A stretch of DNA of 64,000 nt from Bdellovibrionales bacterium (GCA_018266355.1 JAFEAP010000023.1:245758-309757); one strand, 5' to 3'; numbered from the stretch's first letter, positions 8,296-16,901 are shown. Program-made: numbers and translations. The notes: a model not told the origin generated them from the sequence alone.

Positions 8296-9228
8296 TCAGC
8301 GCGCGAGCAGCCCGAGGAGCAGCGCCTTCTGCGCGTGCATGCGGTTTTCGGCCTGACGGTAGATCACCGAATTCGGGTGATCGGCCATCGACTCGGTGAT
8401 TTCTTTCCCGCGGACCATCGGCATGCAGTGCATGACGATCGCGTTCGGTTTTCCGGACGCGGCGTAGAGGGTTTCGTTCACCTGGTAGTCCTTGAAGATC
8501 TTCTCGCGTTCGAGTTCTTCGTCTTCCTGGCCCATCGAGGCCCAAACGTCGGTGTAGATCGCGTCCGCGCCTTCGACGGCGGATTTCGGGTTCGCGACCG
8601 CGGTGATCGAGCCTCCGCCTTCCTTCGCGCGCGCCTTCGCCTTCTTCACGATGAAAGCGTTCGGCTCGAAGCCCTTCGGGCACGCGTAGGTCACGTGCAC
8701 GCCGAGGTAAGGCATGAGGAGAAGGATCGAGTTCAGCATGTTATTGCCGTCGCCGACGTAGGCGAGTTTCAATCCCGCGAGTTTTCCGAAGGATTGCTGA
8801 AGGGTTTGGAGGTCGGCCAGAACCTGGCAGGGATGGTGCGAATCCGAGAGGCCGTTGATGATCGGTACCGGGCAGTTCTTCGACATCCGGTCGAGGTTTT
8901 CGTGCTCGAACGTGCGGACCATGATCCCGTGCGAGTACTGGGCGATGACGAGCGCGGTGTCCTCGGGGCTTTCCTTCTTACGGAAGCTCGAGACGAGCTC
9001 GATCGCGTGCGCCCCGAGTTCGAAAAGGGCGACCGTGAAGCTCATGCGCGTGCGGAGGGAAGGCTTCTCGAAGACGAGGGAGACGTTCTTGCCCGCGAGC
9101 TCGGTGCGGGTCTTTCCCGCTTTCCGTTCGGTGCGGACGGTCTCGGCGAGCGTGAGGAGTTCGGTGAGCTCTTCGCGCGAAAGTTCCTCGCCGGTCAGAA
9201 AGTGTTTCGTTTTGAGTTTCAAGGCCAT
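8296..9228 (-). CDS. argF: Ornithine carbamoyltransferase
   Basis: A 310-residue transcarbamylase that makes citrulline from ornithine and carbamoyl phosphate. Visible motifs are the carbamoyl-phosphate loop EKPSLRTRMSF, HPCQVLADLQT, and the ornithine-side HCMPMVRGKEIT, where most enzymes have HCLP. DVWASMGQE and the C-terminal AENRMHAQKAL also fit. Six bases separate it from argB upstream. The leucine-to-methionine change in HCLP is conservative; an acetyl- or succinylornithine enzyme is possible but less likely with a full argJ-type cyclic pathway beside it. Confidence 0.93.
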   Translation of the reverse strand: MALKLKTKHFLTGEELSREELTELLTLAETVRTERKAGKTRTELAGKNVSLVFEKPSLRTRMSFTVALFELGAHAIELVSSFRKKESPEDTALVIAQYSHGIMVRTFEHENLDRMSKNCPVPIINGLSDSHHPCQVLADLQTLQQSFGKLAGLKLAYVGDGNNMLNSILLLMPYLGVHVTYACPKGFEPNAFIVKKAKARAKEGGGSITAVANPKSAVEGADAIYTDVWASMGQEDEELEREKIFKDYQVNETLYAASGKPNAIVMHCMPMVRGKEITESMADHPNSVIYRQAENRMHAQKALLLGLLAR

Positions 9229-9234
9229 GACCGG

Positions 9235-10110
9235 TCAGTCCTTTCTTCCGAGCGAGCGGAGGCGGCACACGGTTCCGACGCCGTGATCCGTGAAAAGTTC
9301 TTCGAGAAGTCCGTGCGGGCGACGGGCGTTGAAGATGTGGACGTCCTTCACGCCGTTCTTAAGGGCGTGGAGGACGGTGTTCACCTTCGCGAGCATCCCG
9401 CCCTTCACCACGCCGGCCTCGATCAAGACTTCGAGTTCTCCGGCGTCGAGCTCCTGGATGAGTTTCAGGTCGGCGCCGAGGATCCCTTCTTGATCGGTGA
9501 GGAAGAGGACTTTGTCGATACCGAGGGCCTCCGCGATGCGGACGGCGGCCCAGTCGGCGTTGATGTTGTACGCCTGGCCGTTCTCGCCGATGCCGATCGG
9601 GGCGATCACCGGGATCGTGCCGATGCCTTCGTCCTGGGTCTTCAGGATCGCTTCGATCGCGGCCGGACGGACGGAGGTGACTTCGCCGACGAGGCCGAGT
9701 TCTTTCCGCATCGGTTTGCAGAAGAGCGTGCGGGCGTCCGAACCGGAGAGCCCGATCGCGCGGACCGCCGACTGGTTCAGGGTGCGGACGATCCGGCGGT
9801 TCACTTTCCCACAGAGGACCATCTCGATGACTTCCATCATCTCCGGCGACGTGACCCGGAGGCCGTCGACGAAGTTCCAGGTGATCCCGCGGCGTTCGAG
9901 CTCGCGGTTGATCGCCGGTCCGCCGCCGTGGACGAGGACGACGTTCACGCCCGCGCCGCGGATGAGCGAAAGGTCCTCGCACAGCGCCGCGACGAGGCTC
10001 TGGTCCTCGAGCGCGGCTCCGCCGAGCTTGATCAACACGCTCGTGCCCGTGAATTTCTTCACGTAGCCGAGCGCGCTTTTTACGGTTTGCAGGATATTCG
10101 AATCGCTCAT
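9235..10110 (-). CDS. argB: Acetylglutamate kinase
   Basis: A 291-residue amino-acid kinase phosphorylating N-acetylglutamate. It shows the N-terminal KLGGAAL phosphate loop, VHGGGPAIN, the FVDGLRVT substrate segment, and INADWAAVRIAEAL plus the ATP-site aspartate region near the C-terminus. Length and motif order are typical of the argB family. The gene lies 20 bases after argJ and 6 bases before argF. The fungal or lysine-pathway relatives would lack the arginine-pathway neighbours seen here. Confidence 0.95.
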   Translation of the reverse strand: MSDSNILQTVKSALGYVKKFTGTSVLIKLGGAALEDQSLVAALCEDLSLIRGAGVNVVLVHGGGPAINRELERRGITWNFVDGLRVTSPEMMEVIEMVLCGKVNRRIVRTLNQSAVRAIGLSGSDARTLFCKPMRKELGLVGEVTSVRPAAIEAILKTQDEGIGTIPVIAPIGIGENGQAYNINADWAAVRIAEALGIDKVLFLTDQEGILGADLKLIQELDAGELEVLIEAGVVKGGMLAKVNTVLHALKNGVKDVHIFNARRPHGLLEELFTDHGVGTVCRLRSLGRKD

Positions 10111-10130
10111 TCCGAGTTCAACCTTCGAGC

Positions 10131-11327
10131 TTAGTTATAGTCCGTGTTGATCTCGACGTAGCGCTTCGAGAGATCGCAGCCCCAAGCCGTCGCGTTCTCC
10201 CGACCGGAATTCAAATCGATCACGATTTGGATCGTATCGGCTCGGAGCGAAGAACGGACGTTCGTCTTGTCGAACTCGACCGGCGCGCCGTTCTTGAACA
10301 GCACGTGATCCTGGATCGTGAGCTGCATCTGATCGAGGCTCGACGCCGGAACGCCCTCGGCGCCGAGGCGCGCGAGAATCCGGCCCCAGTTCGGGTCTTC
10401 GCCGTGGATCGCGGATTTCACGAGCGGGCTCACGGTCACGCCCCGAGCGGCTTTCCTCGCGAGGTCGAGGTCGTGACACCCGTTCACCTGGACTTCGATC
10501 AGCTTCGAGGCGCCTTCGCCGTCGCGCGCGATCGACTGGGCGAGGAGCTTCGAGAGATCGAAAAGAGCGTCCCGGAACTTCCCGTAGTCCGCGTCGTCTT
10601 TGAGCGCGACGCCCGAAGCGCCGTTCGCGAGGAGGAACACGCAGTCGTTCGTCGAGGAGTCGCCGTCGACGGAGATCATGTTGAAGGAGACGTCGGCCGC
10701 CTTCCGCACGAGGTCCTGCGCGACGTCCGTCGAAAGCTCGACGTCGGTGAGGAGGTAGCCGAGCATGGTCGCCATGTTCGGGTGGATCATGCCGGAACCC
10801 TTGCAAATGCCGGTGATCCGGACCTTGCCGCCCGAAAGCTCGACTTCGGTCGTGATCGTCTTCGGCACGAGGTCCGTCGTGAGGATCGCGAGCGCGAAGA
10901 GCTCCGCGTGGTCCGTCGCCTTTTCGACGAGTTCGGACCCGGCTTCCTCGAGTTTTTCGATCTCGAGCTGTTTACCGATCACGCCCGTGGAGGCGGTGAG
11001 GACTTGATGCGGGAGGCATCCGATGGTTTTCGATACGGAAAGCGCCATGCGCCAGTTCTTGTCTCGGCCCTCCTGACCGGTGGCCGCGTTCGCTTGGCCG
11101 GAGTTCGTGACGATCGCGCGCACGTGCTTCGAGGGAAGGAGCCCCATGCAATACTGCACGGGAGCCGCTTTGCACTCGTTCTTCGTGAATACGCCGGCAC
11201 CGACCGCTTCCGTTTCCGAAAGGATCACGCCGTAGTCCGGACGATAACGGCGAACCCCGGAATTCACGCCACCGGCTTTGAAGCCTTTAGGAAGAGGGGT
11301 TCTCGAAATGCCTGGTCCAGTAGTCAT
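10131..11327 (-). CDS. argJ: Glutamate N-acetyltransferase (ornithine acetyltransferase)
   Basis: A 398-residue self-cleaving enzyme that moves the acetyl group from acetylornithine to glutamate, recycling it. The self-cleavage site is visible as KGSGMIHPNMATMLGY, where the Thr after NMA becomes the nucleophile of the beta subunit. Other landmarks are TNSGQANAATG and VDGDSSTNDC. argJ removes the need for a separate deacetylase (argE), which is absent here. It is two bases after argC and 20 bases before argB. Whether it also uses acetyl-CoA (bifunctional type) cannot be read from sequence. Confidence 0.95.
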   Translation of the reverse strand: MTTGPGISRTPLPKGFKAGGVNSGVRRYRPDYGVILSETEAVGAGVFTKNECKAAPVQYCMGLLPSKHVRAIVTNSGQANAATGQEGRDKNWRMALSVSKTIGCLPHQVLTASTGVIGKQLEIEKLEEAGSELVEKATDHAELFALAILTTDLVPKTITTEVELSGGKVRITGICKGSGMIHPNMATMLGYLLTDVELSTDVAQDLVRKAADVSFNMISVDGDSSTNDCVFLLANGASGVALKDDADYGKFRDALFDLSKLLAQSIARDGEGASKLIEVQVNGCHDLDLARKAARGVTVSPLVKSAIHGEDPNWGRILARLGAEGVPASSLDQMQLTIQDHVLFKNGAPVEFDKTNVRSSLRADTIQIVIDLNSGRENATAWGCDLSKRYVEINTDYN

Positions 11328-11329
11328 CT

Positions 11330-12448
11330 TTACGCTTTCTCCTGCTGTGAACTGCTAGTGCTCGTCTGATTATTTTTATATGGGACGAGCCCCATCGCGA
11401 CCGGAAGGTCGACGATTCGGTTGAAGTTCTCGACCGCTTGGGAGGCCGCGCCCTTCAAAAGGTTATCGATCGTGGAGTAGAGGTAGAGTTTTCCCTCGGC
11501 CACGGTGAATCCGATGTTGACGGCGTTCGAGCCGACGACTTGCTTCAGCATCGCGATCTTCGGGGTCGCGGCGAGCGTCGAGACTTTCGCGAGCGGATAG
11601 CCGGCATAGGCCTCGGCGAACGCGGCTTTCACGTCGGCTTCGGTCTTGCCCGGGGAGAGGTTCGCGTAGATGCCGGCGATGATTCCCCGCGGAGTCGGAA
11701 GGAGCGAGGTCGAGAAGAACGGCGACGTCTTCGCGCCTCCGAAGGCCTCGAGGTATTTCACGATCTCGGGATAGTGCTGGTGCTTTCCGATTTTATACGG
11801 GAGGCACTCGCCGTCGACTTCGGAAAAGAGGAGGCTCTCGGCCGCCTTCTTACCGCCGCCGGTCGTTCCGGATTTCGCGTCGACGACGATCGTGTCGGTC
11901 GCCACTACGCCCGATTTCACGAGCGGGATGAGGGCCGAGAGCACGGCGGTGACGTAGCAGCCCGGGTTCGCGACGAGGATGCCCTTGCCGGCTTCCTTCG
12001 CGAACGGTTTCGCGAACGGGACCAAGCCGTACTGGGCGGAAGCGAGCGCCGCCGTCTGGGTGTGTTCGAATCCGTACCATTTCGGGTAGTCGGCGGCCGA
12101 GAGCCGGAAGGCGCCCGAGAGGTCGACGACGTTCACGCCCTTCGCGACGAGTTTCGGCGCGAGTTCGAGGGAGACCTCCGCCGGCGTGGCGAGGAAGATC
12201 GTATGGAAAGAGTTCGCGAGATCCGTCGCTTCGAGCGCGGCCATCGGGAGAGTCGGCACGGCGTCCGCTTCCGGGGCGAAGATCTCGTTCCCGAGTTTGA
12301 ATGCGGCCGGATCGGTCGCGAAGCACGCGCCCAGTTTCACGGCGGGGTGACCGAGCAAAAGGCGGGCGAGTTCGAGCCCCGAGTATCCTCTCGCTCCGAC
12401 GATTCCGACGTTATGCTGCGTTCCGGCCGGGAACTCATATTTATGCAT
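11330..12448 (-). CDS. argC: N-acetyl-gamma-glutamyl-phosphate reductase
   Basis: A 372-residue NADP-dependent reductase for the third arginine step. It has the dinucleotide-binding GIVGARGYSGLEL loop, the FLATPAEVS segment, the catalytic cysteine in VANPGCYVTAV, and the GTTGGGKKA and KHQHYPE blocks. First gene of argCJBFR. The ATG at 12448 gives the expected N-terminus but lacks a nearby ribosome binding site; the strong GGAGGGG 25 bases upstream serves a 9-codon leader ORF that overlaps this start. argD (acetylornithine aminotransferase) is not in the cluster and must be elsewhere. Confidence 0.94.
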   Translation of the reverse strand: MHKYEFPAGTQHNVGIVGARGYSGLELARLLLGHPAVKLGACFATDPAAFKLGNEIFAPEADAVPTLPMAALEATDLANSFHTIFLATPAEVSLELAPKLVAKGVNVVDLSGAFRLSAADYPKWYGFEHTQTAALASAQYGLVPFAKPFAKEAGKGILVANPGCYVTAVLSALIPLVKSGVVATDTIVVDAKSGTTGGGKKAAESLLFSEVDGECLPYKIGKHQHYPEIVKYLEAFGGAKTSPFFSTSLLPTPRGIIAGIYANLSPGKTEADVKAAFAEAYAGYPLAKVSTLAATPKIAMLKQVVGSNAVNIGFTVAEGKLYLYSTIDNLLKGAASQAVENFNRIVDLPVAMGLVPYKNNQTSTSSSQQEKA

Positions 12449-12470
12449 AATAATGACTAAATATGCGCAT
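12441..12470 (-). CDS. Nine-codon leader ORF overlapping the argC start
   Basis: Reading the minus strand, GGAGGGG (12480-12474) is followed after AAT by ATG and the codons for MRIFSHYYA, then TAA. The stop overlaps the argC ATG, so ribosomes ending the leader would be placed on the argC start. It contains one arginine codon, too few for classic attenuation, so translational coupling is more plausible. No comparative evidence is available here, and it could be fortuitous. Confidence 0.4.
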   Translation of the reverse strand: MRIFSHYYA

Positions 12471-12505
12471 ATTCCCCTCCAGTCAACGAAAAATCGTTGC
12501 ATACC

Positions 12506-12519
12506 TGAATTTTTATGCA
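12506..12519. promoter_or_regulatory. Candidate ARG box (ArgR operator)
   Basis: TGAATTTTTATGCA matches the E. coli ARG-box core TGAATwwwwATTCA at 13 of 14 positions. It lies 14 bases upstream of the argG ATG and within the divergent argC-argG control region. A weaker half-site (wwwwATGCA) overlaps the argC start on the other side, and further TGCAT / ATGCAT palindromes occur between 12440 and 12521. ArgR is encoded in the same cluster. Confidence 0.65.
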
Positions 12520-12532
12520 TAAAGTGGGGCGC

Positions 12533-13741
12533 ATGACTAACACGAATTCCAAGAAGACCGTCGTTCTCGTTTATTCCGGTGGCCTCGACACCTCGATCTG
12601 CATCCCGATGATGAAAGAGGAATATGGCTACGATCACGTCGTCACCGTCACGGTCGACGTCGGTCAACCGGCCGAAGACATCGCTCAAGCCGCCGAAAAG
12701 GCGAAGATCATGGGCACCGAACACTATACCGTCGACGCGAAGGAAGAGTTCGCGGCCGAGTACTGCTTCCGCGCGATCAAGTCGAACGCGATGTACGAAG
12801 GTTATCCGCTCTCGACGTCGATCGCCCGTCCGCTGATCGCGGCGAAGGCCGTCGAAGTCGCGAAGAAGATCGGCGCGACCGCGTTCGCCCACGGCTGCAC
12901 CGGCAAGGGCAACGACCAGTTCCGCATCGAGTACGGCATCCGCGCCCTCATGCCGGAGGCCGTGATCCACGCGCCGATCCGGGAGAAGAACCTTACCCGT
13001 ACCTGGGAGATCGAGTACGCCAAGAAGAAGAACGTGCCGATCCAGCAATCGCTCACGAAGATCTGGTCGATCGACGAAAACCTTTGGGGCCGCTCGATCG
13101 AAGGCGGCCGTCTCGAAGAGCCGAACTTCGCTCCGCCGGAAGAGATCTTCCAGTGGATCAAGTCGCCGAAGGACGCACCGGACACCGTCACGGAACTCAA
13201 AGTCGAGTTCAAGAACGGCGTCCCGGTCTCGCTGAACGGCGAGACGTTCACTCCGGGCAAACTCGTCGCGAAAGCGAACCACTACGCCGGCACGAACGCC
13301 ATTGGCCGCATCGACGTGATGGAAGACCGGATGCTCGGCTTGAAGGTTCGCGAGAACTACGAGTGCCCGGGTTCGACGCTCCTGCTTACCGCGCACAAGG
13401 CGCTCGAAGCCCTCGTGCTCACGCGCGAAGAAATCAAGTTCAAGGAGAAGGTCGACGCTCAGTGGTCCGAACTCGCCTATCAGGGCCTTTGGTGGGATCC
13501 GTTCAAGGACGACCTCGAGGCGTTCCAAAACAACACTCAGAAGCGCGTCTCCGGCACGGTCACGATGCGCCTCTACAAGGGGAACCTCACGATCATCGGC
13601 CGCGAGTCGCCGTGGGCGCTCTACTCGGAAGACCTCGCGTCTTTCGATACGACGACCTTCGATCAGCGGGAGTCCACCGGAATGGTGAAGAACTTCGGGC
13701 TCCAGCAGCGGATGTTCTTCCATCTCGCGAAGAAGATGTAA
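12533..13741 (+). CDS. argG: Argininosuccinate synthase
   Basis: A 402-residue ATP-dependent ligase joining citrulline and aspartate. It has the N-type ATP loop VLVYSGGLDTS, the AFAHGCTGKGNDQ segment, and the SIDENLWGRSIEGG block. ATG 12533 is preferred over the in-frame ATG at 12515, which sits inside the ARG box; GTGGGG at 12524-12529 can act as its ribosome binding site. Divergent from argC, it is followed by a 354-base gap with two inverted-repeat elements before argH. Confidence 0.96.
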   Translation: MTNTNSKKTVVLVYSGGLDTSICIPMMKEEYGYDHVVTVTVDVGQPAEDIAQAAEKAKIMGTEHYTVDAKEEFAAEYCFRAIKSNAMYEGYPLSTSIARPLIAAKAVEVAKKIGATAFAHGCTGKGNDQFRIEYGIRALMPEAVIHAPIREKNLTRTWEIEYAKKKNVPIQQSLTKIWSIDENLWGRSIEGGRLEEPNFAPPEEIFQWIKSPKDAPDTVTELKVEFKNGVPVSLNGETFTPGKLVAKANHYAGTNAIGRIDVMEDRMLGLKVRENYECPGSTLLLTAHKALEALVLTREEIKFKEKVDAQWSELAYQGLWWDPFKDDLEAFQNNTQKRVSGTVTMRLYKGNLTIIGRESPWALYSEDLASFDTTTFDQRESTGMVKNFGLQQRMFFHLAKKM

Positions 13742-13747
13742 TTTGCG

Positions 13748-13844
13748 TTCGGTGCCTTCTGGGTTTTTTCTCAGGGGGCACCGGACCGGGCATCCTGCCT
13801 GAAGCAATCCGGACCCCCTGAGAAAAAATCCAGAGGGCACCGAA
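13748..13844. repeat. Long hairpin element downstream of argG
   Basis: The left arm 13748-13785 and right arm 13808-13844 pair over about 37 positions. Their two internal mismatches are both G:U wobbles in RNA, with one small bulge. The loop (13786-13807) carries GGC-ATCCT-GCC, a mini-hairpin with an ATCCT pentaloop. Runs of T inside the stem would also act as a terminator tail for argG in either direction. A related loop core recurs inverted at 14006-14027. The 354-base gap 13742-14095 holds this element, the next one and no gene that I can see. Confidence 0.7.
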
Positions 13845-13964
13845 ACCAAGGTTCGGTTTCTTCGCGGATCGAAAACCGCCGCCGCTGGCGGCGTAGGTGG
13901 CTAGAAAAGTTTAGTGATCGATTCGCCGGTTTTCGAAGTCGCCGGCCCGAAGTTCGACGATGAT

Positions 13965-14092
13965 TTCGAATCCCGGTTCGCGTTTTCTCGGAAGTGCATC
14001 GGGATTAGATCAGGCAGGACGCCGAGCGGATCCAAAGGGCAGGAGGCCCGCTCCCGCATGCGCTTCCGAGAAAACACGAGACGGGATTCGAA
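13965..14092. repeat. 35-bp imperfect inverted repeat directly upstream of argH
   Basis: Arm 13965-13999 and the reverse complement of 14058-14092 match at 31 of 35 positions; both contain TTCGAATCCCG and TTTTCTCGGAAG. The right arm ends three bases before the argH ATG, so a folded transcript would bury the argH translation start. The 58-base loop has GGC-GTCCT-GCC on the minus strand, the counterpart of the loop core in the preceding element. The TTCGAATCCC motif looks like a tRNA T-loop, but the rest of a tRNA is absent. Confidence 0.65.
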
Positions 14093-14095
14093 CAC

Positions 14096-15469
14096 ATGGC
14101 CAAGCTCTGGGGCGGCGCTTTCGATAAAGAAACGGACAAACAGGTAGAAGTCTTCACGGCCTCGATGGCCGTCGACGAACGCATGTGGGAAGTCGATATC
14201 GCCGGCTCGATCGCGCACGCGACGATGCTCGGAGGCGAGGGAATCCTCCTGAAAGCCGAAGCCGAACAGATCATCGCCGGACTTCAGCAAGTGGGAGAGG
14301 GGATCCGGGCGGGCAAACTCGTTTTCAATCCCGACGCCGAAGACGTGCACTCCGAAATCGAACGGTTCCTCACCGACGCGATCGGTCCGGTCGCGGGCAA
14401 GCTCCACACCGCGCGCTCGCGAAACGACCAGGTCGCGACCGATACGCGGCTTTACCTCCGCGGGAAGCTCGTCGAATTCAACCGCGAGTTGAAACTGACC
14501 CAGGAGTGGCTGCTTTCGGCCGCGCGGAAGGAAAAGGAAACCGTGCTGCCGGGCATGACCCATCTCCAACACGCCCAGCCGGTTTCCCTCGCGCATCACT
14601 TGCTCGCTTATTTCTGGATGTTCTCGCGAGATCGTGAACGGATCGCCGACCTTGCAAAGCGCGTGAACCGCATGCCGCTCGGATCGGCCGCGCTCGCGGG
14701 CACGCCGTTCCCGATCAATCGCCAGAAAACCGCGAAGCTCATGGGTTTCGACGCGCCGACCGAGAATTCGCTCGACGCGGTCTCGGACCGCGATTACGTC
14801 GTCGAATTCCTCTCGGACGCGTCGCTGATCATGATGCACCTTTCGCGGCTTTCCGAGGAACTGATCATTTGGTCCACTCCGGAATTCGGGTTCGTAAGAC
14901 TCGACGACTCGGTCACCACCGGTTCGTCGATCATGCCGCAAAAGAAGAACCCGGACGTCGCGGAACTCATCCGCGGGAAGACCGGCCGCGTGTACGGCGC
15001 GCTCATGGGCGCGCTTACGATGCTGAAAGCGCTTCCGCTTTCCTACAACCGCGATCTTCAAGAAGACAAAACGTTCCTTTTCGAGGGCGTCGATACCGCG
15101 CTCTCCTCGATTCGCCTCATGCGCCTCATGCTCACGACGGCGAAGTTCAACGCCGAGCGGATGGAAAAATCCCTCGCCGGAGACTTCTCGAACGCGACGG
15201 AGATCGCGGATTACCTCGCGGCGCGCGGAATGCCGTTTCGCCAGGCCCACGAAGTCTCGGGCAAGACGGTGAAATACTGCATCGAACATCGGAAGGCGAT
15301 CGAGGAACTCACCCTTGCCGAGCTCCAGTCGGTCCACCCGGGGTTCGCGAGCGACGTGCTTCCGCTCCTCTCGCACGCGGCCGCGATGAAGGCGCGGAAA
15401 AGCGAAGGCGGAACCGGCGTCGAAGCGGTCGAGGCCCAGATCGCGAAGGCCGAGCTGGCGCTGAACTAG
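14096..15469 (+). CDS. argH: Argininosuccinate lyase
   Basis: A 457-residue fumarase/aspartase-superfamily enzyme releasing arginine and fumarate. The superfamily signature GSSIMPQKKNPD is intact (around residue 280), as are the N-terminal KLWGGAFDKETD and the central TARSRNDQVATD and MTHLQHAQPVSLAHH blocks, the last holding the catalytic His. Length is typical. It completes the ornithine-to-arginine branch begun by argF and argG. No clear ribosome binding site precedes the ATG, which abuts the arm of a large inverted repeat that may control access. Confidence 0.95.
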   Translation: MAKLWGGAFDKETDKQVEVFTASMAVDERMWEVDIAGSIAHATMLGGEGILLKAEAEQIIAGLQQVGEGIRAGKLVFNPDAEDVHSEIERFLTDAIGPVAGKLHTARSRNDQVATDTRLYLRGKLVEFNRELKLTQEWLLSAARKEKETVLPGMTHLQHAQPVSLAHHLLAYFWMFSRDRERIADLAKRVNRMPLGSAALAGTPFPINRQKTAKLMGFDAPTENSLDAVSDRDYVVEFLSDASLIMMHLSRLSEELIIWSTPEFGFVRLDDSVTTGSSIMPQKKNPDVAELIRGKTGRVYGALMGALTMLKALPLSYNRDLQEDKTFLFEGVDTALSSIRLMRLMLTTAKFNAERMEKSLAGDFSNATEIADYLAARGMPFRQAHEVSGKTVKYCIEHRKAIEELTLAELQSVHPGFASDVLPLLSHAAAMKARKSEGGTGVEAVEAQIAKAELALN

Positions 15470-15481
15470 TCCTTTTTCGGT

Positions 15482-16804
15482 CTAGAACCGCGCGAAGATC
15501 CGGAATCCCGCGAGGGCTTTGTCCGAGTACTTCACGATCTTGTTCGAGTACTTCAGGTGGTTGCCCTGGGCGACCATGACTTCGCCTTGGTCGGTCAATC
15601 CGATCGGGACGGCGATATGGCCGTGCGACGATCCCTTCGGCGGATCGCGCTGGATCGCGACGTCGAAGGTGCGACCTTCCTTGAACCACTGTTTCATCTG
15701 AGCGACGGTGATTTTCTGCCATCCCTTCGGGGCGAAGAACTTCGTGTCGAAGAGAGCCGCTTGGAAGTACGGGATGCTCTTCTCGTCGACGACGTTCGAT
15801 TCGACGAGCGCGGTCATGAAGAAGAAGTTACATTCGCGAAGTTTCGCGCCCTTCGACCACGGAAAACCGAGGGTGTCGGATTGGATCCGGCGGAACGCCA
15901 TCGTCTCCATCGTCGCTAGGCGGGCGGCCGTTTCGCTCAGGTGGAACTCGGAGGTCGAGGCCGGACGGTCGACGATGTAGCTCGGACCGGTGTATTCCTC
16001 GCCGTAATCCTGGGTGTCGTCGTCGTTCGACTCTTCGGCCGTCGTCGTCGTCGCGTCGGGGGTATCCGTTCCCGGGTCCACGACGGGAGGAGTCTTCACG
16101 GGCGGCTTCTTCGGCCAGGTTTCCTTCTTCGTGACCGGAGGCTTTTCCTCTTTTTTCGAGGGAGTCGTGACGACCGGTTTTTTCACGGCCGGTTTTTCGA
16201 CGGGTTTCGTTTCGACTTTAGGTTTCGTTTCGACCTTCGGTTTTTCTTCGACCTTCGATTTCGTCTCTTCCTTTTTGACCGGAACGGAGGAAGCCGTCGG
16301 GTTCGGGACTTTCTTGTCGACCGGCGCGTTTTCCGTCAGCAGGCCCGTGTTTTTGTTCTCGGTCGGAGTCGTTTCGGTTTTCTTTTCGTAAACCGGAGCG
16401 ACGACCTTCTTCTCGGTCGTTTGCTCGGTCGACCTGTCGGTCGAGGTCTTATCCGTTTCTGGAACCGTCGCGACGGCGTCCTCCGAGATCTGGCTCTCGG
16501 TGTCGTCGATGAGTTTCACGAACTCGTCGCGGGACATGACGGAGTTCGGGAGGTTGTCGCTCACCTGGGAGGCGGCCTTGTACCGTTTCTTTTCTTCGGC
16601 GGTCTTCGGGATCGCATCGGCCGCGCCGAACTCGATCAGTTCCTGCTCGTCGACATCGTTTTCGTTCGCGTCGCCGGTCGGCGCGCCCGACGCTTCGGCG
16701 AGCGGCGCCGGCTTCGGATCGTCGCGCACCGGACGGCCGCATCCGGCGCCGAGCAACGCGATCGCGAGCCCGCTTGCAGCGAGGATCCGGACGATGAGAT
16801 GCAT
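15482..16804 (-). CDS. Lipoprotein with Lys/Pro/Thr-rich linker and NlpC/P60- or CHAP-like C-terminal domain
   Basis: A 440-residue protein from ATG 16804 (a GTG at 16828 is possible). It has a lipobox LLGAGC, an acidic N-terminal stretch, then about 150 residues rich in KPV, EKP and KKE units (roughly 145-275), and a compact C-terminal domain. That domain carries ECNFFFMTALVES and, downstream, HGHIAVPIG...VAQGNH, an order (Cys, His, polar residue) resembling NlpC/P60 and CHAP cysteine peptidases. The linker could span the periplasm to peptidoglycan. The fold is inferred and no search was possible. It converges with argH across a 12-base gap. Confidence 0.6.
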   Translation of the reverse strand: MHLIVRILAASGLAIALLGAGCGRPVRDDPKPAPLAEASGAPTGDANENDVDEQELIEFGAADAIPKTAEEKKRYKAASQVSDNLPNSVMSRDEFVKLIDDTESQISEDAVATVPETDKTSTDRSTEQTTEKKVVAPVYEKKTETTPTENKNTGLLTENAPVDKKVPNPTASSVPVKKEETKSKVEEKPKVETKPKVETKPVEKPAVKKPVVTTPSKKEEKPPVTKKETWPKKPPVKTPPVVDPGTDTPDATTTTAEESNDDDTQDYGEEYTGPSYIVDRPASTSEFHLSETAARLATMETMAFRRIQSDTLGFPWSKGAKLRECNFFFMTALVESNVVDEKSIPYFQAALFDTKFFAPKGWQKITVAQMKQWFKEGRTFDVAIQRDPPKGSSHGHIAVPIGLTDQGEVMVAQGNHLKYSNKIVKYSDKALAGFRIFARF

Positions 16805-16838
16805 TCCGCGGAAGGGGGGAGTTTCCACGGTGGTGTTT

Positions 16839-16853
16839 TAACGCAATGCGTTA
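16839..16853. promoter_or_regulatory. Perfect 15-bp palindrome, possible operator
   Basis: TAACGCAATGCGTTA is a 7-bp perfect inverted repeat with a one-base centre. It sits in the 97-base AT-rich gap upstream of the lipoprotein gene that starts at 16804, so it is placed like a repressor or activator site. No regulator can be named from it. Confidence 0.35.
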
Positions 16854-16901
16854 GGAAAGTCACGGAGTAAATATTAGCTTTAAAAAACGATAACTTAGAG
16901 A

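Noticed and set aside
8176..10134. A 652-codon open frame antisense to argF and argB
   Set aside because: Same composition shadow; argF and argB motifs on the other strand are unambiguous.
13961..14095. tRNA gene suggested by TTCGAATCCC motifs near argH
   Set aside because: The T-loop-like motif occurs in both arms of an inverted repeat, the bases before it do not pair as a T-stem, and no anticodon arm or acceptor stem can be drawn; the expected tRNA body would lie in argH.
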